Assembly (NCBI GenBank): GCA_005772945.1
Contig: SXIE01000402.1
Span: 1-14,726 of the forward strand
Reading direction: 5' to 3'
Source of the DNA: Pseudomonadota bacterium
GTDB taxonomy: Bacteria; Myxococcota; UBA9042; PHBI01
DNA: 14,726 nucleotides
Under the pieces are notes generated by a model that saw nothing but the letters and a program-made list of their open reading frames with translations, did not search any database and had not been told where the DNA came from. Shown here piece after piece: positions 6,325 to 13,430 of the stretch (within the stretch, counting starts at the first letter, position 1; each line of letters opens with the position of its first letter). Position numbers and translations under genes: made by a program.

Positions 6325-7476
6325 ATGCGCTCATCGGCCGTCGTGCGTCTTGTTCGAATCGCTGTGGTCTCGGGTGCCGTCGCGGGCGGCGCGCTGGGGT
6401 GCTCGAAGGGCCCGCCGGCGGGACCGGACACCCAGAAAACGGACCCCGCGACCACGGCCCCACCCGCCCCGGATGCGGTTGCGCTGGCCACGACGCCGGC
6501 GGCCGACGCGGGCGCGGTCGCCGCGACCACGCCGCCCGAAGGGGATGTTGCCGACGCGGCGACCGATGGCGCGAGCGCGGCGAATCCCGCGTGCGAATCG
6601 GCCGAGGTTGCGGCGGCGTTGAAGGAGCTCAAGCCCGATTTCGCGGCGATCACGGCGCGCGGACTCGAGGTCTGCGGCGCGCTCGGCGAGGACAAACGCG
6701 GCTGCATCATCGTCGATCTCGAGACGGACAAGCGCACGTTCGCGGCGCTGCCGGCCGACGACACGGACCACATCGCGCCTTGGCCCGAGCACTTCGACGA
6801 CGGGCTCGTGCGCGACGACAAGCGCCCGGTGCTGAAGCTGTGCGCGTCGGCGTCCGAGGGCTGCAAGGACCTCTTCGTCGGCGCGGTCACGACGGCCCAC
6901 CTCGCGGACGACAAGGCGCACGCGGTCCTGACGACGGTCGGGAGCGACCCGGCCAAGAGCGCGCGCGTCTTCGACACCAAGACCTTCGAGCCGGGCGCGG
7001 TGATCCCGATGCCCGGATCCGAGCTCGTCGACTGCTCGTTCTCGGCCTTCGCCGGGCCGAGCGTGGTCGTGGCGGTCGGGCCGTGCTCGGCCGGCGGGGG
7101 CGCGCCCAAGGCGTGGCTCGCCAAGGCCGACAGCGGCGAGAAGATCGCGGACATCGCCCCGAAGGACCGCCCGGGGATCGCGCTGCGCGAGGGCCAGTGG
7201 ACGGCGTTACCGGAGGTCGGTCCGAACATCGTCGCCTTTCGGGCGGCCGAGGGTCGCCTGGTGGTGCTGCAGGACGTCGTCACGGGCGAGGTCAAGACGA
7301 CCCTCGCCATCGCGGTGGAGGGTGCGCGCGACGTCAAGGCGCCGGCGTGGATCTTCGCGACCAAGAGCGGGTTCGTGATGACGGAGTCGCTGCCGCTGCC
7401 GACGACCCTGACGCGCGTCGAGCTGAGCGGCGACGCAGCGAAGGTCGATACGCGCGCGCCGGTCCTCTGCCCCTGA
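6325..7476 (+). CDS. Putative lipoprotein, unknown function
   Basis: The 383-aa protein has a signal peptide with Arg residues, a hydrophobic stretch and the lipobox ALGC (Cys26), so it should be lipid-anchored at the envelope. A linker of about 65 residues rich in Ala, Pro, Thr and Asp follows (about 27-92), as is common in surface lipoproteins of high-GC delta-like bacteria. The folded remainder has several cysteines (about eight) and repeated short beta-strand-like segments with Asp/Gly turns, which could be a beta-propeller-like or PQQ-like repeat domain. No catalytic motif is visible. ATG 6325 is favoured by GGAGG at 6315-6319; ATG 6304 is in frame but lacks such a site. It converges on the NTAQ1-like gene with a 16-base gap. 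Confidence 0.75.
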   Translation: MRSSAVVRLVRIAVVSGAVAGGALGCSKGPPAGPDTQKTDPATTAPPAPDAVALATTPAADAGAVAATTPPEGDVADAATDGASAANPACESAEVAAALKELKPDFAAITARGLEVCGALGEDKRGCIIVDLETDKRTFAALPADDTDHIAPWPEHFDDGLVRDDKRPVLKLCASASEGCKDLFVGAVTTAHLADDKAHAVLTTVGSDPAKSARVFDTKTFEPGAVIPMPGSELVDCSFSAFAGPSVVVAVGPCSAGGGAPKAWLAKADSGEKIADIAPKDRPGIALREGQWTALPEVGPNIVAFRAAEGRLVVLQDVVTGEVKTTLAIAVEGARDVKAPAWIFATKSGFVMTESLPLPTTLTRVELSGDAAKVDTRAPVLCP

Positions 7477-7492
7477 CCCGAGTGGTCGCCCG

Positions 7493-8071
7493 CTACGCGC
7501 CCGCGCCGGTGAGGCCCCAATGGGCCTCCAGCGCGAGGCGATTCATGACGTTGCCCGGACCCTGCCCGGGCGTCATGTCGACCCACTGCCGTAGGTTCAT
7601 GTTTGGTGCACCAGGGGCGGGCCAGGGCGGCGGCAGCCGACGCCAAGTGCCGTCCGCACGGCGCATGTGCGAGCGGTCGGTCGCGAACTCCGCGAGAAAT
7701 TGCGCGCGCGGCACGACGCGAAAGAGCGGCCAAAAGCGCGGGCGCACCATCATCGGATCGCGGAACGTCCGCGCGAGCCAGGTCGCCGCAGGCACCGGAT
7801 GGCCGAGGTGGGAATCGAGGTCCCACACGTCGCACTGCGCCTCGCTCCGCACCGCCGCGACGACGTGATAGTCCCAGGCGATCGGCTGCCCGCGGACCGG
7901 CGCCGCGCGCTGCTCCCAGCAGGCCACCTGGCCGTGCGCGTTCGAGATGAAGACGACCTCGATCGATGATTGCGGGTCCGCATCCAGCGAAAGGGACCCG
8001 TACGCCAAAAGTTGGAACACGTTCTCTTCGCAGTAGAAGGGCACGTGGCGAAGTGCCTGTTCTTCAAGCAT
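7493..8071 (-). CDS. Protein N-terminal glutamine amidohydrolase (NTAQ1 family)
   Basis: NTAQ1 enzymes deamidate an N-terminal Gln of a protein to Glu, creating a substrate for N-degron conjugation and proteolysis. The 192-aa protein matches the family from end to end: FYCEENV (12-18), VFISN (40-44), the diagnostic WDYHV (66-70), WDLDS (83-87), ATDRSHM (130-136), LPPPWP (146-151) and MNL (158-160). By comparison with the human enzyme, the catalytic triad is Cys14, His69 and Asp84; all are present. The length is close to the human protein, so the gene looks intact. ATG 8071 places Cys14 about where expected. The frame is open to 8113 but would then run into the recombinase gene. The first eight bases (ATGCTTGA) overlap the recombinase stop codon, so the mobile element ends exactly at this gene's 5' end and may now supply its promoter. 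Confidence 0.93.
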   Translation of the reverse strand: MLEEQALRHVPFYCEENVFQLLAYGSLSLDADPQSSIEVVFISNAHGQVACWEQRAAPVRGQPIAWDYHVVAAVRSEAQCDVWDLDSHLGHPVPAATWLARTFRDPMMVRPRFWPLFRVVPRAQFLAEFATDRSHMRRADGTWRRLPPPWPAPGAPNMNLRQWVDMTPGQGPGNVMNRLALEAHWGLTGAGA

Positions 8072-9194
8072 TATTGGCCCGCTTGCGCGGCAACGTGGAC
8101 ACGCCTGGGACACAGCCGATCGACGGGATGGCGTCGACGAGCGACGACAGCGAGAGCGATCTCGGGTCCGTGTAGAGGTCGCGAACGCCGACCGTCCGGT
8201 CGCAGTAGTGCTCGATCGCCTCCGAGTCGATCCCGGCGGCTTTGAGCTCGCTGCGGAAGCCGCGGCGGAACGCGTGCCCCGTCTTCTGGCGCCACACCTC
8301 GTCGGGCGCTCCGCTCGTGCGCCAAGCGTCCCGTGCGTGCTTGAAGATCACCGGCGCAGCCGTGCCTTGCCACTGCGGAGTGTGGGCGCTGTCGGAGAAG
8401 TCGTTCGACTGGATGAGCCGGCCCTCGCGCAGGCCCCAGCCAGCGAGCTCGGCGACGAGTGCTTTGGCGATCGGCACCGTGCGACCGCGCTTCTCGGACA
8501 CGCTCTTGCCGAGCTCGCCGCGGAGCGTGACCGTGCGCGCGTCCATGTCGACGTCATCCCAGCGGAGGCGCATCACCTGCCCGATCCGCCATCCCAGGCA
8601 GCGCATGAGCACGAGCGTCCGCCTCGCCGGCTCATGGACGCATGCCGCGATCGCCGCGTCCATCTGCGCCCAGGTCGGGGCACGCACGGGCTTGGCGACG
8701 CGCGCCGGCGTCTCGATCTTGCGCGGCCGCGGGAAGTGGTGGCCGTGCTCCTCGTCGTCATAGGCCCATCGCCAGAACGCGGTGACGATGTTGATCGACT
8801 GCGCCCGCGAGCTCGTGGCCCTGCCGTCGGCGATCATCGACGCGTCCCATTCCTCGAGCACACGACGCGACAGCAGATCAGGGTGTAGACGCCGCCCCTT
8901 CTCGCGGCCAGACAGCCACCGACGGAAGTTCTCGAGCTGGGACCTGCGATTCATGACGGTGTGAAGGGACTTTGTCCGCGCGATGCGCCGCAGGTAGTCC
9001 GCCATCACCTCGCCGATCTCAGGAGCTCCCGCACTGACGGCAGGCTCCCAGCGGTTCCCGAGCGCAACCGCTGCTTCGACGTCGCGGACGAACGCACGCG
9101 CGACCGACAGGCTCGGGCATTGCCTCGACTTTGCCCCGTCGGGGTCGCGCCACCGGACGCGGTAGCCATCGCCTCGTTTCTCGATTGTAGCCAT
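8064..9194 (-). CDS. Tyrosine recombinase / site-specific integrase
   Basis: The 376-aa protein starts with an arm-binding-type domain (MATIEKRGDGYRVRWRD), followed by a core-binding helical domain (about 60-150) and a C-terminal catalytic domain (about 173-350). Catalytic residues visible are Arg203 (GWRIGQ), Lys235 (SEKRGRTVP), His307 and Arg310 (GHAFRR) and the nucleophile Tyr341 (DLYTDP). The position usually holding His in LGH reads CDR, so Arg333 probably replaces the third-box His. ATG 9194 has GAGG seven bases upstream. Such enzymes integrate and excise phages, ICEs or satellites at an att site, usually close to the integrase gene. Here the stop codon lies inside codons 2-3 of the NTAQ1 gene, which suggests the att core is at or near 8040-8110. 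Confidence 0.93.
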   Translation of the reverse strand: MATIEKRGDGYRVRWRDPDGAKSRQCPSLSVARAFVRDVEAAVALGNRWEPAVSAGAPEIGEVMADYLRRIARTKSLHTVMNRRSQLENFRRWLSGREKGRRLHPDLLSRRVLEEWDASMIADGRATSSRAQSINIVTAFWRWAYDDEEHGHHFPRPRKIETPARVAKPVRAPTWAQMDAAIAACVHEPARRTLVLMRCLGWRIGQVMRLRWDDVDMDARTVTLRGELGKSVSEKRGRTVPIAKALVAELAGWGLREGRLIQSNDFSDSAHTPQWQGTAAPVIFKHARDAWRTSGAPDEVWRQKTGHAFRRGFRSELKAAGIDSEAIEHYCDRTVGVRDLYTDPRSLSLSSLVDAIPSIGCVPGVSTLPRKRANNA

Positions 9195-9445
9195 GACGTG
9201 ACCTCGCAGAACCAGCGGTCGACACCAGAGACCTGCCAACGATACCGCGATGCGCGCCCAGTTCCGAGCGCGCTCCATGGACGCGCCATCTTGTCGGGTG
9301 TCGCCGCCATGAGCTTGCGCAGCGTCGCGCGGCTCACCTGCAAACGGTCGGCGACCTGCTCGTGAGTGAGCCAGACGACCTCTGGGCGAGAGTCGCTCAG
9401 ACGGTCTCGACCAGTTTGCGAACGACACAATCCGAATCGGTGCAC
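9005..9445 (-). CDS. Helix-turn-helix DNA-binding protein (excisionase-like)
   Basis: The N-terminal half has a clear HTH of the MerR/excisionase type: WLTHEQVADRLQVSRATLRK (residues 25-44), then a basic wing-like stretch with GTGRASRYRW and a final helix around VDRWFCEV (75-82). Proteins like this next to integrases usually act as recombination directionality factors or repressors. GTG 9445 is the outermost start; the ribosome-binding site is unclear. The frame has no stop until 9005, so residues 84-146 overlap the first 190 bases of the recombinase gene in another frame. That tail is low-complexity (Ser/Arg/Ala-rich) and probably unstructured. The functional protein may effectively end near residue 90, or the two genes may be linked by frameshifting. 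The CCTTCAC cluster lies immediately upstream. Confidence 0.72.
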   Translation of the reverse strand: MHRFGLCRSQTGRDRLSDSRPEVVWLTHEQVADRLQVSRATLRKLMAATPDKMARPWSALGTGRASRYRWQVSGVDRWFCEVTSWLQSRNEAMATASGGATPTGQSRGNARACRSRVRSSATSKQRLRSGTAGSLPSVRELLRSAR

Positions 9446-9467
9446 GGGCGGTTGAATTCGCCCCCGC

Positions 9468-9585
9468 CCTTCACTTCTTCTTTCTCCCGATAGGCGTCAC
9501 AACCTTCACACCCCGCGTGAAGGCGGCCAGCCATGCGGTTTTCACGCGTGAAGGTACGCATTCAGCCCCCCTTCACGCCATTCAC
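9468..9585. repeat. CCTTCAC heptamer cluster (iteron- or operator-like)
   Basis: Exact CCTTCAC occurs at 9468-9474, 9503-9509 and 9570-9576, and its complement GTGAAGG at 9517-9523 and 9548-9554. Two further TTCAC cores lie at 9541-9545 and 9581-9585. The 9503 and 9517 copies form a 7-bp-stem hairpin with a 7-base loop, and TTCACGCGTGAA at 9541-9552 is a perfect palindrome. The cluster spans the gap between the DUF3987 gene and the HTH gene and runs slightly into the DUF3987 3' end. Plausible roles are binding sites for the HTH protein, a replication origin served by the adjacent primase module, or a terminator. Confidence 0.7.
9541..9552. promoter_or_regulatory. Perfect 12-bp palindrome, candidate dimer binding site
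   Basis: TTCACGCGTGAA is its own reverse complement. It lies 96 bases upstream of the HTH protein's GTG start, within the heptamer cluster. A homodimeric regulator such as the adjacent HTH protein would be a natural ligand; this is inference. Confidence 0.5.
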
Positions 9586-11637
9586 ACCGCTCTCCCGACG
9601 ACGCCAGACCTTGAGCGCGTCGGGGTTCACAGCGAGACGCTCGCCACGCTCGCCAGCGTCCGGCCGCACGCGGCGCACGTAGCCGGCGGCCTCGAGCGTG
9701 TAGACGGCAGCTTCCCGCGCCTTCGCGGTCTTGAACGCCTTGGCGCCATGCGCCGCGAAGACGACGTCGCGGAGCTTCAGCAGCCCGGCCTCCGAGCCGC
9801 GTTCGGCGAGCTCCGCGATCTTGGCGAACAGCCGCAGCGCCAGCGCAGCGCCAGCGCCAGCGCCCGCGTCCATCATCCCATGCGCCACCTTGCCGTGCGC
9901 GAGGAAGTAGCGCGTGATCGCGAGCGCGTCGTTCGTCGTCGCCGCGTCGATCGTGTTGAGCCCCAACGCTAGGCCGTCTACGGTTTCCGAGAAGAAGCGC
10001 CTCGACGGGGTGGCCAAGTGCAGGACCCCAGCAATGCGCGCGAGCGCGCTCCGGAGCTTCGCGGCGAATGATTCGACGTCGACCAGGTCGCCGGCGGGGC
10101 GAAGCTCCCCCTCGGTCTCGGCATAAAACGAATCGAAGATGGCCTCGGCGTCGGCGGAGACGCCGATCATCGGCATCGGCATCGCCAGCTCATCGTCGAC
10201 TTGGACGGGGTACGCCAGCGCGAGGAGCCGCTCGAGCTCGGAGCGGTAACCTTCGGCCACGTTGCTCTCGATCCGCCCCCGAGTCGGCGTCCTCGTTCCG
10301 ACGAGCGAGCGCGGCACGCAGTACAGAAACCGCCCAAGCGCGCCGCGCTCTTCGCGCTTGCCTTCGCGGTCGCGCAGTCCATTGAGGACCGTCGGTTGCG
10401 CCATCGCGACCATGCCCGCCAGCGGGTTGGGGACGGAGAGGTGCGTGCCGTTCTTGCGATCGACTCGGAGGATGTCGCACTTCCAGGCCTTCAGCATCGT
10501 GTCCATGTTCTCAGGGCCCTTCCCGTAGCGCCCGAGCGCTTCGAAGACCTCCGCGCCTTCGGCGCTATGGAGCGCAACCGCGTGGTTCTGCGCCAGCAGG
10601 ATCGCGAACATCTCGGGGGTCACGTCGCCGCAGAATCTGAGGCCACCCTTGGGCCTCGACGCCTCGAGCCGTTGCACCTCTTGTGCTGCTGCGGCGAGGT
10701 CGGCCTCGGCGTCCTCGTCGTTTCGCCGCGCCGCCTTCGCAGCGTCCTCGCGCTCCGTCTTCGCCGCCTCGAGCTGCTCGGCGGAAAGGACGCCGTCCTC
10801 CGGCGTCGCGACCTTGGGCGTCGGCGCCCTGAGCCGTTGCACCTCTTGTGCTGCGGCGGCGATCGCGGCTTCGTCGTCCGCGCTCGCCGCCCGTTTGAGC
10901 CGTCGCTTGGCGGCTTCCAGCTTTGCCGACCGAACCTCGTCCTCCGGCGTCGCGACCTTGGCGCCCCGGCCCGGCTTCGTGCCGCCGCCCGACCGCCTGG
11001 TGATCTCGTGCTTGAGCCGTCCTTGAGCCGCTGCGAGCTTCGCCGACCACACCGCCAGCTCGCCGTCAGCCTCAAGCGCCGCACGGGCGACGCACGCTTC
11101 GACAGGTCGCATCGCGGCCTTGTAGATGCCTGACTTGTTCGCGCCGGAGCGGTCGATCAGAAGAAGGTAGAGGTTCAGAGGTTCGATCCAGATCGCGACC
11201 TTGGCCTTGCCCATGACGCACGTTGAAATGGCGCCGAGCGCCAGCGTCGCGGCGATGTCGAGCGGGACGTGCTCGGCCTCCGCCGCCGCGATCGCCCAGT
11301 CCGCCGCCCAGCCCGGCAGCGCGCCGATCGGGAACGGTGGTAGGCCGGCGCGCTCGTCGAGTTCGACGAAGTCGGCGAACGTGATCGCCTCCGGCGGCGG
11401 CGAGCCCGGAGGCGGCAGTGTCCTCGCCTCGTGCTGCGGGACATGCTCGATCGGCACGCCGTCGGCGTCCAGGTAGGGCGGCGGCGGCGGCGTCTCGGAG
11501 ACGTCGGCGGCGGCATTCGGCACCGGCCACTCCGCGTTCTTTTCCCTCTCGAGCCGCAGCCCTTCTATGGCACGATGTCCGAGCTGCTCACGCACTTCGG
11601 CGGAGTCTTTCGGCAGAACTGACTTCATCGATCGCAT
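9562..11637 (-). CDS. DUF3987-family protein (YfjI-like, P-loop-like; mobile-element replication module)
   Basis: The 691-aa protein has a charged, Pro-rich N-terminus (1-100), then FPIGALPGWAADW (102-114) and a P-loop-like DRSGANKSG (162-170) as found at the start of DUF3987 proteins. The downstream part DVTPEMFAILLAQN (338-351), EGAEVFEAL (360-368), the N-x-D-T-M-L-K motif (377-383) and VAMAQPTVLNGL (410-421) also matches. These proteins accompany primases and helicases in phages, satellites and ICEs and are thought to serve as replication ATPases; direct biochemistry is scarce. Between P-loop and the second block lies a coiled-coil insertion with an internal duplication (227-324). The C-terminus (600-680) looks like a winged helix. 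ATG 11637 was chosen for AAGGAG eight bases upstream; the gene overlaps the primase 3' end by 50 bases. Confidence 0.82.
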   Translation of the reverse strand: MRSMKSVLPKDSAEVREQLGHRAIEGLRLEREKNAEWPVPNAAADVSETPPPPPYLDADGVPIEHVPQHEARTLPPPGSPPPEAITFADFVELDERAGLPPFPIGALPGWAADWAIAAAEAEHVPLDIAATLALGAISTCVMGKAKVAIWIEPLNLYLLLIDRSGANKSGIYKAAMRPVEACVARAALEADGELAVWSAKLAAAQGRLKHEITRRSGGGTKPGRGAKVATPEDEVRSAKLEAAKRRLKRAASADDEAAIAAAAQEVQRLRAPTPKVATPEDGVLSAEQLEAAKTEREDAAKAARRNDEDAEADLAAAAQEVQRLEASRPKGGLRFCGDVTPEMFAILLAQNHAVALHSAEGAEVFEALGRYGKGPENMDTMLKAWKCDILRVDRKNGTHLSVPNPLAGMVAMAQPTVLNGLRDREGKREERGALGRFLYCVPRSLVGTRTPTRGRIESNVAEGYRSELERLLALAYPVQVDDELAMPMPMIGVSADAEAIFDSFYAETEGELRPAGDLVDVESFAAKLRSALARIAGVLHLATPSRRFFSETVDGLALGLNTIDAATTNDALAITRYFLAHGKVAHGMMDAGAGAGAALALRLFAKIAELAERGSEAGLLKLRDVVFAAHGAKAFKTAKAREAAVYTLEAAGYVRRVRPDAGERGERLAVNPDALKVWRRRESGVNGVKGG
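10666..10959 (-). repeat. Internal tandem duplication within the DUF3987 gene
   Basis: Two units of roughly 43 and 50 residues each begin with KVATPED and end with AAAQEVQRL. They correspond to 10831-10959 and 10666-10815. Identical DNA blocks persist at their edges, including GTTGCACCTCTTGTGCTGC on the plus strand near 10673 and 10835, which suggests a fairly recent duplication. Both units are Ala/Glu/Lys/Arg-rich and should form long helices. Confidence 0.75.
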
Positions 11638-13003
11638 GAGCGAATCTCCTTGCCGGGAGCCACCGGCAGCCGATCGCGAGCGCAAGGTCATGTGCTCGTT
11701 GATCGGTGTTTTTCCGTTTCTCGGGATCGTCGTCGCAGTCGAACTGGACGATCGGGTTCAGGTCCGCGATCGCAGCGCGAAGCGCCGGGAGCGATCGTGC
11801 TCCGCCCATGCGGCCGCTACCGCCCGTCGCGACGGCGGGCCCGGTCATGAGTTCGGCGAGCGCGTCCAGTTCGCCCTCGACGATGACCGTGTGAGTCGCC
11901 TGCGCGGCGGCGCGCAGTGCATGGTGAATGCCGAAGGGCGCCTCGACGCGCGGGACACCCAAGCGATCGCAACGCCTCTCGGGGTCGAAGACGGGCAGGC
12001 CCAGCGCCTTCGGTGCGCGCTCCGAGAGGAACGCGAGACGCTTCTCGCCGTCGTCGCCGATGACCTCGACAGCTCGCCCCGTGAGGTACACGGCGCGCCC
12101 GCGCGCATCGGTCCAAATGTAGATGATGCGGCCCGCGAACGCCTCGACGAGACGGCCGTCCCAGTGTCGCAGGATCCCGGCGTCAACGCCCGCTTGAACG
12201 AGTGCCGGCCCGCCGTGGATGTACAGCAGCGCCTCGAGCCCGGTCACTTGAGCAGGGCACACGCCGACGAGCTCACGCACGACCTCGGGAACCTCATCAT
12301 CAGGTCCGAGCCCGAGTCGCCGGCGCACGTACGCTGCAGCGACCTCGGCCCGCGCGAGCACGTCGTCCACGGCGCCGCGCAGGAAGTCGACGGGATAGAG
12401 CCGCGGCACCTTGTGCGGCGCCACCATTTCGGCGATGTACTCGAGGTGCTCGCGCGCACTCGGCCGATCGTCTCCCGTCGGGCCATCCCGATAAGCGTCG
12501 CCCTCGTCGCGCAGGTGCCACGGCGCCAACGTCAGGTAGTGCCACGCCGCCAGGTTCAGGGCGCGCAATCGTGCGGCGAGTGCGTCGTCCGCGAGCCGCT
12601 CCGCGCTGCACGCGAGCGCCGGCCGCACGGCCTCTCGTCGGCGCTCATCCGCGTCCCGCAGCGCCGTCACGCGCTCGGCCAGTTTCCAGCCGGGAATGGG
12701 GTCGCGGTAGTCGGCCGGATTGATACGCGCCATCTCGCACGCGCGCCGCAGGGCCCCGGCGTTGTCGCCACCCTCGACCAGCCGAACCAGATCGATGACG
12801 TCGCCCTTGGCTTCGCACCGAACGCACTTCCACCGCTCGCCGAAGACGCGTGCCGCGGGCTTGTTGTCGGACGTCCGCTTGCCACACGCGGGGCAAGCAA
12901 AGTCGACGTGCCCGCCGCGCGCCCGCGGGCTCAGTCCGAGGCACTCGGCCGCGACCTCAACGGACAGCGCGGCGCGCACTGCCGCATGGACTTGCGAAGC
13001 CAT
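11588..13003 (-). CDS. DnaG-like primase (CHC2-type zinc finger plus TOPRIM)
   Basis: The 471-aa protein lays RNA primers for DNA synthesis, probably for the element itself. It opens with a zinc-ribbon whose ligands appear to be Cys37, Cys40, Cys60 and Cys63 (CPAC ... WKCVRC). The classic CHC2 His is replaced by Cys. A central helical region follows, then the DnaG-type strand motif AGRIIYIWTDARGRAVYLTG (290-309). The TOPRIM part has the acidic VEGELDAL (375-382, Glu376, Asp380) and FDCDDD (421-426, the DxD pair). It is somewhat shorter than housekeeping DnaG and lacks an evident helicase-binding domain, as is usual for phage and satellite primases. The ATG at 13003 shares its A with the TGA of the upstream gene (TGATG), indicating coupled translation. 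Confidence 0.88.
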   Translation of the reverse strand: MASQVHAAVRAALSVEVAAECLGLSPRARGGHVDFACPACGKRTSDNKPAARVFGERWKCVRCEAKGDVIDLVRLVEGGDNAGALRRACEMARINPADYRDPIPGWKLAERVTALRDADERRREAVRPALACSAERLADDALAARLRALNLAAWHYLTLAPWHLRDEGDAYRDGPTGDDRPSAREHLEYIAEMVAPHKVPRLYPVDFLRGAVDDVLARAEVAAAYVRRRLGLGPDDEVPEVVRELVGVCPAQVTGLEALLYIHGGPALVQAGVDAGILRHWDGRLVEAFAGRIIYIWTDARGRAVYLTGRAVEVIGDDGEKRLAFLSERAPKALGLPVFDPERRCDRLGVPRVEAPFGIHHALRAAAQATHTVIVEGELDALAELMTGPAVATGGSGRMGGARSLPALRAAIADLNPIVQFDCDDDPEKRKNTDQRAHDLALAIGCRWLPARRFAHAIDEVSSAERLRRSA

Positions 13004-13320
13004 CAGGCGTCCAACCGGCCGAACGCGTGCCACGGTGTCGGCTCCGCGCGCCAGCCGTCCTTGATTACCCGCATTTGCGCGAGCAACTGGGGCAGCTCGG
13101 ACGGGAGCGTCGCCTCCGAAAAGCTCGACGCCATGTAGTCGAAGAGCGCGTCGACGGCCGCTTCGGGCGTAGCGCCGACGTGCTCGCCCAAGCGCGCCCG
13201 CCAGTCATTGCTTGGAGTGATGACGTCCACCAGCGCGGCTCGATAGCCGCGTGTGTTGGGGCACCATCGGACGTCGACCTCGTGCCGCCCATCGCCGCGC
13301 TTCGCTTGCGAGTGGGTCAT
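13003..13320 (-). CDS. Hypothetical protein of the replication operon
   Basis: The 105-aa acidic/neutral protein has no recognised motif. An Arg/Asp/Val-rich beta-like N-terminal half (EVDVRWCPNTRGYRAALVDV) is followed by helices around ATPEAAVDALFDYMAS and a Trp-containing tail. ATG 13320 overlaps the TGA of the 37-aa gene (ATGA), and its own stop overlaps the primase start (TGATG), so it is embedded in the coupled series. The frame is open to 13464, but that extension would run through the 37-aa gene. It may be an accessory factor for primase or a small DNA-binding protein; neither is shown by sequence. Confidence 0.68.
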   Translation of the reverse strand: MTHSQAKRGDGRHEVDVRWCPNTRGYRAALVDVITPSNDWRARLGEHVGATPEAAVDALFDYMASSFSEATLPSELPQLLAQMRVIKDGWRAEPTPWHAFGRLDA

Positions 13321-13430
13321 GGTGACACCGCCTCGGCGCTCGTCCGTTGGCAATCGTCTGCTACGACCTGCGCGAGCTCGCCGAGTTCGCGGGCGACGGC
13401 CGGCGGAATCAGTGAAACAATCTCGTTCAT
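13317..13430 (-). CDS. 37-aa micro-protein of the replication operon
   Basis: This very short frame starts at ATG 13430 inside the stop of the TOPRIM-like gene (ATGA) and ends at 13317 inside the start of the 105-aa gene (again ATGA). The peptide starts MNEIVSLIPPAVARELGELA and then has an acidic/polar tail. Precise stop/start overlaps on both sides are hard to get by chance and are the main support. The N-terminal part looks amphipathic-helical. No family is recognised; a regulator, an inhibitor or a translational relay are all possible. Confidence 0.6.
   Translation of the reverse strand: MNEIVSLIPPAVARELGELAQVVADDCQRTSAEAVSP

Noticed and set aside
6240..7835. Upstream extension of the decarboxylase frame across the lipoprotein gene
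   Set aside because: The extension is Ser/Ala-rich antisense of a real gene. The family's N-terminus is fully accounted for from about 6239.
5985..7868. A 627-codon plus-strand frame overlapping the lipoprotein
   Set aside because: Highly Arg-rich, out of frame with the lipobox-containing protein, and spanning parts of three other genes.
8040..8110. tRNA gene as integration target
   Set aside because: No cloverleaf or tRNA 3' end is readable near the recombinase end. The neighbouring sequence is the NTAQ1 coding region.
9468..9585. CRISPR array
   Set aside because: The repeats are only 7 bases long, occur in both orientations and have irregular spacing.
11567..13138. A 523-codon plus-strand open frame opposite the primase
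   Set aside because: Low-complexity Arg/Asp/Gly/Pro-rich composition and no domain. The minus-strand frame has zinc-finger and TOPRIM motifs, so the long opposite frame is a GC-rich shadow.
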